The translations under genes were made by a program, and so were the position numbers. Shown piece by piece: positions 16,276 through 23,828 of a DNA stretch of 53,287 bases; the first letter of the stretch is position 1; the number at the start of each line of letters is the position of its first letter. Source of the DNA: Anaerolineae bacterium (GTDB lineage: Bacteria > Chloroflexota > Anaerolineae > Aggregatilineales > Phototrophicaceae); the NCBI GenBank assembly GCA_022824565.1, contig JAJDZQ010000102.1, positions 1-53,287 on the forward strand. Direction: 5' to 3'. The notes beneath the pieces were generated by a model. It did no database searches and was not told the origin of the DNA. It saw only the letters and a list, made by a program, of their open reading frames with translations.

Positions 16276-17424
16276 TTAGCGCAGGGGCGCCGCGATCTGC
16301 CGACTGGTATAGATGGCGCTGGCTTCGTCCGCCCGCCCGCCGGCAAAGTCGCAGAAATAGGGCGTAGCGAGGACTTCGGCGCGGGTAGCCGCAAAAAGCT
16401 CGCCAGGAATGCTGTAGACTAACGAGGCATAGCGCTCGGGCACAGCGGCCGGGATAGGCAGCAGCGTATCGACAACTTGCGCGATCTCGCCAGCAGCCGC
16501 GTGTGCTGCCAGCGCCAGCGGACGCCCGATGCTCTGGGCGGCGCGCGCAACTTCGGCCATGCGGTCGGCATCGAAGCCATTGGCGCACAACAGCATGATC
16601 GGGATATTCGGCTCGGAAACAAAGTACTGCAAATGCGACCATTCTTCGGTTTCTTGCGCCAGGGCGGCTTCTCCAGTCGCTTCCAGCAGCTTGGCGGCGC
16701 TGAACATCGCCACGCCATACAGGGGGCCTGCCCCTACGAATTCAAACATGGGCGCGTTTCGCCAGTCGGCGGTCAACTGATCAACGACCGGTTGGCAAGC
16801 GTCGATAGTCGCTTCAATCGCCTCCGCCAGCGATTGTATGGCGGCGCGTTCGGCATCGGCTGCGCGGGTATGCAGGTGTCCACGCACTTCGCCAATGCGC
16901 AGAGCCGCCATCAAGAGAGCGACTTGCGAAGCCAGGTAGCTGCGCACGCCGGGCACGACAGCGACTTGCATATCGCTGGGCAAGGCGGGCACGGCAGTTT
17001 CTAGCACAGCATCGGCGACCGTACCCAGCGGACCGCCCGGATTGCCCGTCAAAGCCACGGTTGTCGCTCCCGCTTGTCGCGCCATATCCAGCGCCTCGAT
17101 GGTGCGGCTGACCTTCCCCGAAACGGATACGCCGATGACGAGGTTGGTCTTGGGTCCGCTGGCGGGCAGGTAGCCAGCTGTGTAACGGCTGAACGGCAGC
17201 GAGCTTGTCGCTTGGGTCGGCACGCCGGTCAATTGATGAAAGGCCAACTCCGCGCCGACCGGGGCATGGTGGCTATCGCCGCAGCCGACCAGGTAGATGC
17301 GCTTGACCGACCTGCAGATTTCAAAGTCCAGCGCGCGGCGGGCGGCGGCGTCAAAGGGGCGGGCAGTCTCGCGGACGAGCGCGGGCAAGGTGTAGATTTG
17401 CTGGTGCATGGGGGAGCGGGGCAT
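16276..17424 (-). CDS. Double-SIS-domain sugar isomerase/deglycase
   Basis: A 382-residue protein made of two SIS (sugar isomerase) domains and resembling the isomerase half of GlmS or FrlB/AgaS-type enzymes. Domain 1 has IYLVGCGDSHHAPVGAEL and IGVSVSGKVSRTIEAL, a phosphosugar-binding Ser/Thr loop. Domain 2 has FEFVGAGPLYGVAMFSAAKL and AQETEEWSHLQYF, where the Glu residues match the GlmS isomerase active site. It probably acts on an amino-sugar phosphate or fructosamine phosphate in the cytoplasm. The start at 17424 follows AAGGAAGG; an in-frame ATG at 17409 is a less likely alternative. Confidence 0.82.
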   Translation of the reverse strand: MPRSPMHQQIYTLPALVRETARPFDAAARRALDFEICRSVKRIYLVGCGDSHHAPVGAELAFHQLTGVPTQATSSLPFSRYTAGYLPASGPKTNLVIGVSVSGKVSRTIEALDMARQAGATTVALTGNPGGPLGTVADAVLETAVPALPSDMQVAVVPGVRSYLASQVALLMAALRIGEVRGHLHTRAADAERAAIQSLAEAIEATIDACQPVVDQLTADWRNAPMFEFVGAGPLYGVAMFSAAKLLEATGEAALAQETEEWSHLQYFVSEPNIPIMLLCANGFDADRMAEVARAAQSIGRPLALAAHAAAGEIAQVVDTLLPIPAAVPERYASLVYSIPGELFAATRAEVLATPYFCDFAGGRADEASAIYTSRQIAAPLR

Positions 17425-17442
17425 GGGGTGGGTTCCTTCCTT

Positions 17443-17477
17443 TAATGCGATTGCTCTTTTGTAATGCGATTGCTCTT
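17443..17477. repeat. Tandem direct repeat, 19-bp period
   Basis: TAATGCGATTGCTCTT occurs at 17443-17458 and again at 17462-17477, between the divergent SIS gene and the restriction endonuclease gene. It could be a regulatory binding site or a by-product of the insertion of the restriction-modification cassette. Confidence 0.7.
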
Positions 17478-17488
17478 ATGCGTCCTGG

Positions 17489-17516
17489 TAGACGTTACAG
17501 GAGAGATAAGTATAAT
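17489..17516 (+). promoter_or_regulatory. Candidate promoter of the restriction endonuclease gene
   Basis: TAGACG (17489-17494) and a perfect TATAAT (17511-17516) are separated by 16 bp, about 48 bp before the GTG start at 17564. Confidence 0.5.
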
Positions 17517-17563
17517 TGTGGTGGCATATCCTCGACTAATACAAGATAGAAAGAATCAACAGG

Positions 17564-18124
17564 GTGACTGACACGCCTCTGGCTGCAAAGCTCAGCGACA
17601 TATTGACTCGATATCAGAAATCCTTTGTCCAAAAGTCATATAAAGACGAAAATGAAGACCATGATGTCTTGATGGACGTGTTTGGTTTAACTCCAGAAAT
17701 AAAGCGCGAGAATCGTCAGTATTGGGGGCGAGAATTGGGTAAGTGTTGGGAGTTGATCGTATCGTGCGTATTTGAGGAACTGCGCGAAGACTTCGGACTT
17801 GCGCTAAAGGTTGGCAATGATGAACCTTGCGATTTCACATTTGGTCCATTCGCAGTTGATACCAAATACCGCATCGGTTCGGGCGATTCGGGTACGCTCA
17901 AGAAGTTTCGCTCCTACGGACCCTTGCTGCGAGAACGAGGATATGAACCGATATTTTTGATATTGCGAGAAGATAATCTACCTGCGGCGATTACAGCTTG
18001 TCGCGCGGGAACATGGAACGTGCTCACTGGCAGAGCGAGTTTTGACTTCATAAGTTTGCATACCGGCTTTGATCTATATTTGTTTCTTAGCCAAATAGAG
18101 GGCGACTTTCAGGTAGATCGATAG
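17564..18124 (+). CDS. Type II restriction endonuclease, ApaLI-like
   Basis: A 186-residue restriction enzyme of the PD-(D/E)xK fold. The sequence shows CD90, then D99-T-K101 in FAVDTKYR, the catalytic acid-acid-Lys set. It is preceded by a helix with ELGKCWELI and followed by GYEPIFLILREDNLPAAITACRAG, which I recall as characteristic of ApaLI-family enzymes (target GTGCAC). It starts with GTG at 17564; the ribosome site is weak. It is convergent with the methyltransferase and their 3' ends overlap by 38 bp. Base composition is visibly AT-richer than the flanking genes, pointing to horizontal transfer. Confidence 0.75.
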   Translation: MTDTPLAAKLSDILTRYQKSFVQKSYKDENEDHDVLMDVFGLTPEIKRENRQYWGRELGKCWELIVSCVFEELREDFGLALKVGNDEPCDFTFGPFAVDTKYRIGSGDSGTLKKFRSYGPLLRERGYEPIFLILREDNLPAAITACRAGTWNVLTGRASFDFISLHTGFDLYLFLSQIEGDFQVDR

Positions 18125-19073
18125 TCTCTACACCTACTCTGGAATCATTCTGATTTCGATTTGTCAAATCCCCGTCTGATAACAGACGCCTCTCTATAAT
18201 GGAGATATATTCTGGCACAATTTCAATGCCGACATAGCTTCTGCCAAGATTCTTGGCAGCCAGGAGTGTAGTGCCTGAGCCAGCGAATGGATCTAGCACG
18301 ATATGTTTGCCTGACGGTGGCACAAACATTTCAACGAGCTTCTCCATTAGCGCCAGAGGCTTTACTGTGCAGTGAACATTGAATTCTTCTTCTTTGCCTT
18401 TTTTGATATTCTCAATGATGTTTGACTGAAATGACCCGTCTGCATTGTCTGTGAAAAATAAGCCAACTTCATGATTGACGAAAGTGGTAAAGTAATTCTG
18501 TTCCAGCGGTTTTTGCAAGATGGCAATAGCTTCCCACTCATTTCTGAGGCAACTGTGCCACCCCCTCCAAATTTCATATTCAGCATGTTTCTTCTGTTTC
18601 AGTTTCGAGCTTAAGTTTAACCCTTTTGGTATTCCGCTTGGACGGCGATACACAATGCAGTCGCGTGCATAAAATCCCGCTGCTTCTAAGGCAACTTGAA
18701 CATGAGCTACTGTTCTTGTACTGTTGAAGACTGCAACGATACCGCCTGGCTTCAAAACACGAAAAACTTGTTTACCCCATTCTAAACACCAGCTCTGATA
18801 GTCCAATATATTTTTTCGATTTCTTTCGTACCATCTCTCATTTCTCACTCCGCCTGCCAAGCCGCTTCCATACGGGATATTCTTGACGAGAATCTTGCTG
18901 CCGTTCTCCCGCGCACGGCCTGTCCGCCGTTTAATTTCATCGGCATCCCATTTGTGGCCAACAAACTCATAATTATAAGGAGGATCGGTTATGCAGGCAG
19001 AAATAGACTGTTCCGTCAATTCTGACAGGACATCACGACAATCGCCCAGGATGATCTGCTCGGTACGATCCAT
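18087..19073 (-). CDS. DNA methyltransferase (beta-type, DPPY), partner of ApaLI-like enzyme
   Basis: A 328-residue amino-methyltransferase (N6-adenine or N4-cytosine). Catalytic motif IV DPPY is at residues 30-33. The S-adenosylmethionine motif I (LDPFAGSGTTLLAAKNL) and the following YVGIEI are near the C-terminus. The order IV - target recognition - I is that of the beta class. It should protect the host from the convergent restriction enzyme, whose 3' end it overlaps by 38 bp. The ATG at 19073, with GAGGGA 6 bp upstream, is preferred over a TTG 12 bp earlier. It shares the AT-rich composition of the endonuclease. Confidence 0.88.
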   Translation of the reverse strand: MDRTEQIILGDCRDVLSELTEQSISACITDPPYNYEFVGHKWDADEIKRRTGRARENGSKILVKNIPYGSGLAGGVRNERWYERNRKNILDYQSWCLEWGKQVFRVLKPGGIVAVFNSTRTVAHVQVALEAAGFYARDCIVYRRPSGIPKGLNLSSKLKQKKHAEYEIWRGWHSCLRNEWEAIAILQKPLEQNYFTTFVNHEVGLFFTDNADGSFQSNIIENIKKGKEEEFNVHCTVKPLALMEKLVEMFVPPSGKHIVLDPFAGSGTTLLAAKNLGRSYVGIEIVPEYISIIERRLLSDGDLTNRNQNDSRVGVETIDLPESRPLFG

Positions 19074-19120
19074 TGCGTCCCTCAAAGCTATTCACATTTT
19101 GCCTATTGTACATCGCCAAA

Positions 19121-20182
19121 TCAAGCGGGACGACTGGTCGCTCCAGTAGTGTTGCGCGCCTGGTTAAACACTGCCTCAACCAACGCCCCCAGCCAGGCCA
19201 CCGCAGCCGCCACATCGCCCAGCGCCGCAGTCTCTTCGGTGGTATGCGCATTCAGCAGCGGCACGCCCACCAGCCCCAGGCAGCGCGTCCACAGGCTTAG
19301 AAGCATGTCATCGCTGCGCGACACATAGCCATAATCGAGCTGCACAGTCTGCGGCCGCCGCGCGTTCACCTCTGCCGCCAGCTCTTCGGCCCCCGCCTGC
19401 AAGTCCATGGGCACGACCGAGCCGCGGCCAGCGCCCGAAACAAACGCGTGCGATGCGCCCAGGCCGGGTGGATGCCCCGCATGCGCATTGTGCGCGTCTA
19501 TGTTGATGAAGCCCAGCCGCGGTGGAGCCAACTCGCCAGCCAGCCGCGCCGCGCCTTGCCCAAACAAGCCGCTGGGTGGCGCTTCTTCTTGATCGGTGAA
19601 GGCGAAGAGCACCCGTCCCGACAGACTCTGCTCGCGCAATGCCTGCGCCGATAACAGCCCGATCAGCACGCCCAGCGCATTATCCAGTCCCGTGCCGATG
19701 ATGAGACCGTCGCGCAGCTGCGGCCTTGCCTGCATCATCACGCTATCGCCCCAGCGCAACTCGCCTCGCTCTGCCAGGAATGTGATGCGCAGTTCGCCAC
19801 TTTTTGTTTGGAAACGCAGCCGCCCTTGCGCCGCCACAACCACGCGTCCAGCCGCGAAGCGCAGCGCCAGGCCCGCGCATTGGTAGTCGTCGCCGGGCAC
19901 GCGGATGGCGCAGAGCGGATACAGGGTCGCTTCCGCCAGGTTTCGGACGCGGAAGCAGGGACGGTCCATGTGCGCGGTGATGAGCAGGTCCAGCGGCACC
20001 CCAGCTTCTCCGACAGTGATGCCCAGATTGCCCGTGCTGCCGATGGGCGCGCAGGCCATTCCCAGCTCGGCCGCGATCTCTTGGATCACGCCGCCGACAG
20101 CGCCGGGCAGCAGGCAGCTGTTGTTGGGCGCGGGCGCAGCCAGCAGTCGGGATAGGTAGGTGTGGAGGCAGTTGGGATTCAT
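19121..20182 (-). CDS. M42-family (glutamyl aminopeptidase-like) zinc metallopeptidase
   Basis: A 353-residue cytoplasmic di-metal peptidase of the M42 clan (PepA/FrvX-like). Ligand and catalytic motifs in order are ITAHMDRP (His, Asp), GTGLDNALG (bridging Asp), FTDQEE (catalytic Glu and metal Glu), INIDAHN (Asp) and NAHTTEETAALGD (C-terminal His). Members trim N-terminal residues from peptides as large tetrahedral complexes; some sit in sugar operons with an unknown role. The ATG at 20182 lacks a clear ribosome site, because a CACAGAG repeat lies directly upstream. It stands alone between the methyltransferase (47 bp away) and a repeat-filled gap. Confidence 0.85.
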   Translation of the reverse strand: MNPNCLHTYLSRLLAAPAPNNSCLLPGAVGGVIQEIAAELGMACAPIGSTGNLGITVGEAGVPLDLLITAHMDRPCFRVRNLAEATLYPLCAIRVPGDDYQCAGLALRFAAGRVVVAAQGRLRFQTKSGELRITFLAERGELRWGDSVMMQARPQLRDGLIIGTGLDNALGVLIGLLSAQALREQSLSGRVLFAFTDQEEAPPSGLFGQGAARLAGELAPPRLGFINIDAHNAHAGHPPGLGASHAFVSGAGRGSVVPMDLQAGAEELAAEVNARRPQTVQLDYGYVSRSDDMLLSLWTRCLGLVGVPLLNAHTTEETAALGDVAAAVAWLGALVEAVFNQARNTTGATSRPA

Positions 20183-20186
20183 GATT

Positions 20187-20246
20187 TCATAACACAGAGC
20201 ACACAGAGAGCACAGAGATTATTGCCACGGAGGCGCAGCGACACAA
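20187..20246. repeat. CACAGAG-type dispersed repeat
   Basis: AACACAGAGCACACAGAGAGCACAGAG-like run (split over 20187-20215), followed by CCACGGAGGCGCAGCGACAC. It occupies the region just upstream of the M42 peptidase start. Confidence 0.6.
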
Positions 20247-20395
20247 CGTAGTTCATTTCAAAATCCTGTAGCTCGCGTCTCTTTCGATTCTACCCCTTCC
20301 CCATGTCAATTGGGAAAGGCGACTTGTCGATAAACCCGTGCGATTATGGCTAATCTATTGGTAATCGCTCATCAGAATTCATCTGCTCTAAATGC

Positions 20396-20487
20396 GCTCC
20401 CCCTCCTTGACTCGTCGGGGAGGGGGTTAGGGGGTGGGGTAGACCCTCCCTGATGCGTCGGGGAGAGGGCTGGGGGTGGGGTAGACC
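20396..20487. repeat. CCCTCC/GGGAGGG palindromic repeat (two tandem half-copies)
   Basis: Two units, each of CCCTCC, a short loop with GTCGGGGAG, then GGGTGGGGTAGACC. Related elements occur at 22849, 39071, 48211 and 52702. The stem could act as a transcription stop between the convergent or tandem genes, but no U-tract follows. Confidence 0.6.
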
Positions 20488-20496
20488 GGCCGGCGT

Positions 20497-21432
20497 TCAT
20501 GCCTGCGCCAGGGCTTCGACGAACATGGCGTGCACGCCGTCGGTGTCCAGCGCCTGCACGATGCGGACATTGGGCTGCTGGCTGCTGATGCCCGTGTAGT
20601 CGATGACGGTCTGCCCGCGGGTGTGCGCGCCGTTCAGTTCGACCGTCACATAATGATCGCTGCTTTGTTTGATGAGTTGCGGACGCAGGGTGACCGCCAT
20701 AGCCAGCGGATCGGGCAGCAGATAAGCCGGACGCGCATAAGTAGTCTGCAATCGGTCGGCGGTTGCCTGGGAGATGCTGCGGAAGAAGCGCCCGTTGGTC
20801 GTTTCTATCGCGCAAAGCTGATTGAACTTGTCCCAGGCGAATCCATGCTGGAGTGTCGTCTCCCAGCTGAGCATGGTGCTGTGAGGGAAAGCGTCCAGAG
20901 CGATGCAGGCGGCTTCGGGATCGGTATAGATGTTGTATTCGGCGGTGAGGCCTGGCGTATTGCCTTGCGCGGCGATGGTGCCGCCCATGAAAACGAATTG
21001 TTTGATGCGCGTGGGAAAGTCGGGGTCGAGCCGGGCGGCCATCGCGATATTGGTCAAGGGTCCCAGCGCGATCAATATCAGTTCACCCGCGTATTCCCGC
21101 GACAGCCGCAGCAGCGCCGGCACAGCATGTTCGGCTTGCAACGAGCGAGTCAGGGCGGGACGGTCGTGGTAGCCGCCCAATCCGTCCTTGCCATGGAACT
21201 CGGCGGCGTCTTCCCAGGGCTGGACGAGGGGGCGGTCGCAGCCGGCATACACAGGCACATTGCGATTCATGACCTCCAAAATGGTCAGCACATTGGGGTT
21301 GACCTGGCGAATATGCACATTGCCGGTCAGTGTGGTGATGCCCACAACATCCACGCCCGGCTCGCAAAATGCCAGCATGATGGCCTGAGCGTCGTCGACG
21401 CCGGCATCGGTATCAATGAGCAGTTTTGTCAT
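20497..21432 (-). CDS. Inosine/uridine-preferring nucleoside hydrolase
   Basis: A 311-residue IunH-family enzyme that splits ribonucleosides into ribose and free base. The N-terminal calcium motif DTDAGVDDAQA (Asp7, Asp9, Asp13, Asp14) has Ala where DTDPG is usual. ITTLTGNVHIRQ, FMGGTIAAQGN and EYNIYTDPEAA are family blocks, and the C-terminal ligand Asp is in LLPDPLAMAV. The ATG at 21432 follows AGAAGGAG. It is divergent from the BMP-type nucleoside transporter genes, and a second hydrolase ends that locus, so it very likely serves the same nucleoside salvage. Confidence 0.92.
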   Translation of the reverse strand: MTKLLIDTDAGVDDAQAIMLAFCEPGVDVVGITTLTGNVHIRQVNPNVLTILEVMNRNVPVYAGCDRPLVQPWEDAAEFHGKDGLGGYHDRPALTRSLQAEHAVPALLRLSREYAGELILIALGPLTNIAMAARLDPDFPTRIKQFVFMGGTIAAQGNTPGLTAEYNIYTDPEAACIALDAFPHSTMLSWETTLQHGFAWDKFNQLCAIETTNGRFFRSISQATADRLQTTYARPAYLLPDPLAMAVTLRPQLIKQSSDHYVTVELNGAHTRGQTVIDYTGISSQQPNVRIVQALDTDGVHAMFVEALAQA

Positions 21433-21506
21433 GCCGCAACTCCTTCTCCCGGTTTGGGCTGTATTGTAACCATAGAAGCCATACCAGGTAAGCATGCGAG
21501 ACTTAT

Positions 21507-21535
21507 ACACAAAGGCACAAAGGGCAGAGAGAGGT
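21507..21535. repeat. Short CACAGAG-related run
   Basis: ACACAAAGGCACAAAGGGCAGAGAGAGG-type degenerate copy between the nucleoside hydrolase and BMP promoters. Confidence 0.4.
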
Positions 21536-21537
21536 TT

Positions 21538-21566
21538 TTGCCAATCCAGGCTGATGTGTCTATAAT
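21538..21566 (+). promoter_or_regulatory. Sigma70-type promoter of the BMP binding-protein gene
   Basis: TTGCCA (21538-21543), a 17-bp spacer, then a perfect TATAAT (21561-21566), about 50 bp before the ATG at 21618. This is the best promoter match in the window and should drive the nucleoside transport locus. Confidence 0.65.
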
Positions 21567-21617
21567 AGGCTCATCAGCAGCCATGCTGACATCGCTAACC
21601 CCTAATGGAGGAACAAC

Positions 21618-22763
21618 ATGAGAAAGCTAAGTTTTCTATTGGTAGTTGCGCTCGTCTTCCTGACTGCCTTCGCCGCGACCGCCCAGGATCCCCTGCGCGT
21701 GGTTTCGGTGGTCAATGGCACGCTGGGCGACAAGTCTTTCTTCGACAGCGCGCAACGCGGCATGGATGCCATCGCCGATGAATACGATATCGAGATTGAC
21801 ACCGTCGAGCTGGGCATCGACCCCGCCAACTGGGAGCCAGGCTTGCTGGATGTCATGTCCGACAGCGACTCCTACGACATTCTCATCGCCGGCACCTTCC
21901 AGATGATCGACTATCTGGCCGCCAACGCGCACTTGTATCCCGACAAGTACTTCATGTTCTACGATGCGCCTATGCCCTACGACAACATGGATGTCTGCGT
22001 CGAGGCCTGCGCCAATGTCTATTCGATGACCTATGCGCAAAACCAGGGCTCCTTCCTGGCTGGCGTATATGCCGCCGCCATCACCACCAGCATGATGGAA
22101 GGCACGAACGATGCCCCGATCATCGGCGCGGTCGGCGGGCAGCAAATCCCCGTCATCGATGACTTCATCGTCGGTTACGAGCAGGGCGCTTGCCTGGTCA
22201 ACCCCGATACGCAGAGCATCGTGCAGTATGCTGGCAGCTGGAACGACCCGGCGCGTGGCAAAGAAATCACCCTGGCCATGTACGAGCAGGGCGCGGACAT
22301 CGTCTTCCAGATCGCTGGCGGCACCGGCGTTGGCGTCTTCGAAGCCGCGCACGAACAAGCGCACTATGCCATCGGCGTCGACAGCGACCAGGCTACCATC
22401 GTCGCCGAAACCGACCCCGACCAAGCCGAGCGCATCTTGACCAGCATGATGAAGAATGTCGACAATTCGATCTTCCGCGCCGTCACCCTGCACCTGGATG
22501 GTGAGCTTCCCTATGGCAGCGCCGAGAGCCTGGGCATCCCCGAAGGCGGCGTGGGCTTGGCGAAGAACGAATTCTATGATGCCGCCACATCCGACGACAT
22601 CAAAGCCCTGGTCGAAGCGGCCGAGGCAGCTGTGGTCAGTGGCGATATCGAAGTGCAGACCGTGTTCACCAGCGAAGACATGATGGCGGCTGTGGGCACT
22701 GCCTGCGCCGATATGTCGACCGCTGGCATGAGCATCGACGACATGATGATGGATGATATGTAG
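21618..22763 (+). CDS. BMP-family nucleoside-binding protein (ABC transporter)
   Basis: A 381-residue extracytoplasmic binding protein of the BmpA/PnrA family, which bind purine and other nucleosides. The signal peptide (1-22) ends AATA before QDPLRVV. NGTLGDKSFFDSAQRGM is the hallmark start; QNQGSFLAGVYAAAI and GGTGVGVFEAAHE are conserved. There is no lipobox Cys, unlike many BMP lipoproteins. The C-terminus is an odd Met/Asp tail (SIDDMMMDDM). GGAGGAAC precedes the ATG. It supplies the ATPase and permease genes 1-6 kb downstream, although an orphan methyltransferase gene and a repeat now separate them. Confidence 0.92.
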   Translation: MRKLSFLLVVALVFLTAFAATAQDPLRVVSVVNGTLGDKSFFDSAQRGMDAIADEYDIEIDTVELGIDPANWEPGLLDVMSDSDSYDILIAGTFQMIDYLAANAHLYPDKYFMFYDAPMPYDNMDVCVEACANVYSMTYAQNQGSFLAGVYAAAITTSMMEGTNDAPIIGAVGGQQIPVIDDFIVGYEQGACLVNPDTQSIVQYAGSWNDPARGKEITLAMYEQGADIVFQIAGGTGVGVFEAAHEQAHYAIGVDSDQATIVAETDPDQAERILTSMMKNVDNSIFRAVTLHLDGELPYGSAESLGIPEGGVGLAKNEFYDAATSDDIKALVEAAEAAVVSGDIEVQTVFTSEDMMAAVGTACADMSTAGMSIDDMMMDDM

Positions 22764-22767
22764 GGGA

Positions 22768-22900
22768 ACCCCCCTCCAGTCCCTCCATTGCTATGGGGGG
22801 AAGTTGTTTGCGGCCTCGTCTTGATTTCAAGCGAAAGTCGCAAAAGTGTTCGCTCCCCTTCCCTGATGCTTCGGGGAAGGGGCGCTAGGGGATGAGGTAG
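22768..22900. repeat. CCCTCC/GGGAGGG repeats and stem-loop after the BMP gene
   Basis: CCCCCCTCCAGTCCCTCC then ATGGGGGG (22768-22802), and a strong stem CCCCTTCCC/GGGAAGGGG with a 9-10 nt loop (about 22851-22880). They could attenuate transcription between the abundant binding protein and the downstream genes; no U-tract is seen. Confidence 0.5.
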
Positions 22901-22928
22901 ATGTGCGGCGTAAGGTCGTCTGCCGGCT

Positions 22929-23627
22929 ATGAGCGCGGTCTTTTCCAACGAGCGTGAGCTGGTTGCGCCGGAACTTGCCTTGCCGCCGCAGCTTGTGCCC
23001 AACACGCGCTTGCAGATGGACGGTCTGGAACTGCTAGGCCAACTGCCTGCCGACAGCATCCCGGTCGCATTTCTCGACCCGCAGTATCGCGGTGTCTTGG
23101 ACAGACTGGCCTATGGCAACGAAGGCGAGACCCGGGGCAGACGTCGCTCAGCTTTGCAGCAAATGACGGAGAAGACGATTGCGAAGTTCGTTAGCGGCAT
23201 CGATCGAATTTTGTCCCCAAGCGGGCATTTGTTCCTGTGGATGGACAAATTCCACCTCTGCCAGGGTTTCACGCACTGGCTGGCTGGCACGCGCCTGCAG
23301 ATAGTTGACCTGGTCGTCTGGGACAAAGAACGGATGGGCATGGGCTATCGCACGCGGCGACAAACTGAGTTCTGCGCCATCTTGCAAAAGCAGCCTCGGC
23401 GGGCAAAAGGTGTCTGGAAGCTGCATGACATTCGCGATGTCTGGCGGGAAAAAGTGGACACATCCACACATCCACACGCAAAGCCTGTCAAGTTGCAAAT
23501 GGAATTGATCAAAGCAGTAAGCAACCGGGGTGACTATGTTGTGGACCCCGCTGCGGGGTCATTTTCGGTTATGCAGTCTGCGAACCAAGCGGATCGCAAC
23601 TTCATAGGCTGCGATATTGTGTGTTGA
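22929..23627 (+). CDS. Orphan site-specific DNA methyltransferase (DPQY motif)
   Basis: A 232-residue amino-methyltransferase. Motif IV is FLDPQYRG (residues 49-56) instead of the usual DPPY. A conserved stretch [23 protein letters not shown] follows in two parts. [14 protein letters not shown] is the motif V/VI-like strand region, and motif I is [14 protein letters not shown] with IGCDI near the C-terminus, giving beta-class order. No restriction enzyme is adjacent, so it is a solitary methylase. It sits between the BMP protein and its ATPase on the same strand, an unusual place. The ribosome site is weak. Its target sequence cannot be predicted. Confidence 0.8.
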   Translation: MSAVFSNERELVAPELALPPQLVPNTRLQMDGLELLGQLPADSIPVAFLDPQYRGVLDRLAYGNEGETRGRRRSALQQMTEKTIAKFVSGIDRILSPSGHLFLWMDKFHLCQGFTHWLAGTRLQIVDLVVWDKERMGMGYRTRRQTEFCAILQKQPRRAKGVWKLHDIRDVWREKVDTSTHPHAKPVKLQMELIKAVSNRGDYVVDPAAGSFSVMQSANQADRNFIGCDIVC

Positions 23628-23650
23628 GGAATCGTCTTCTCTGTGTCCAA

Positions 23651-23792
23651 AGCAAGTCATGCGAAAAAGGACGATGCTACTCAATTTCGAGATATGTAGG
23701 GGCGATACTTGTATCGCCTACAACAGCGCAAAGGGTCGATTGGCCGACTCAACAGTCGCCCCTACGGCATTTCATTTGAAAGTTGCAATACA
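23651..23792 (+). repeat. Dispersed ~145-bp palindromic repeat, copy C
   Basis: Left flank AAGTCATGCGAAAAAGG, core GTAGGGGCGATACTTGTATC, then spacer and inverted half GCCGACTCAACAGTCGCC, CCCTAC, with right flank AGTTGCAATACAC. Same orientation as copy B. It lies in the gap between the methyltransferase and the ABC ATPase, ending about 36 bp before the latter. Confidence 0.75.
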
Positions 23793-23828
23793 CTATTGGA
23801 GCTACTTCTGAACGTCTGTGGTGAAACC

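Larger units (their letters stand above)
20183..20496. other. Intergenic region filled with two repeat types
   Basis: Holds a CACAGAG-type run (about 20187-20246) and a CCCTCC/GGGAGGG palindromic repeat (about 20396-20487) made of two half-copies that share GTCGGGGAG, GGGGGTGGGGTAGACC-like ends. I see no gene in it. Confidence 0.6.

Noticed and set aside
20530..21621. Plus-strand frame opposite the nucleoside hydrolase
   Set aside because: Antisense shadow of a gene with intact calcium-site motifs; it also runs through the BMP promoter.
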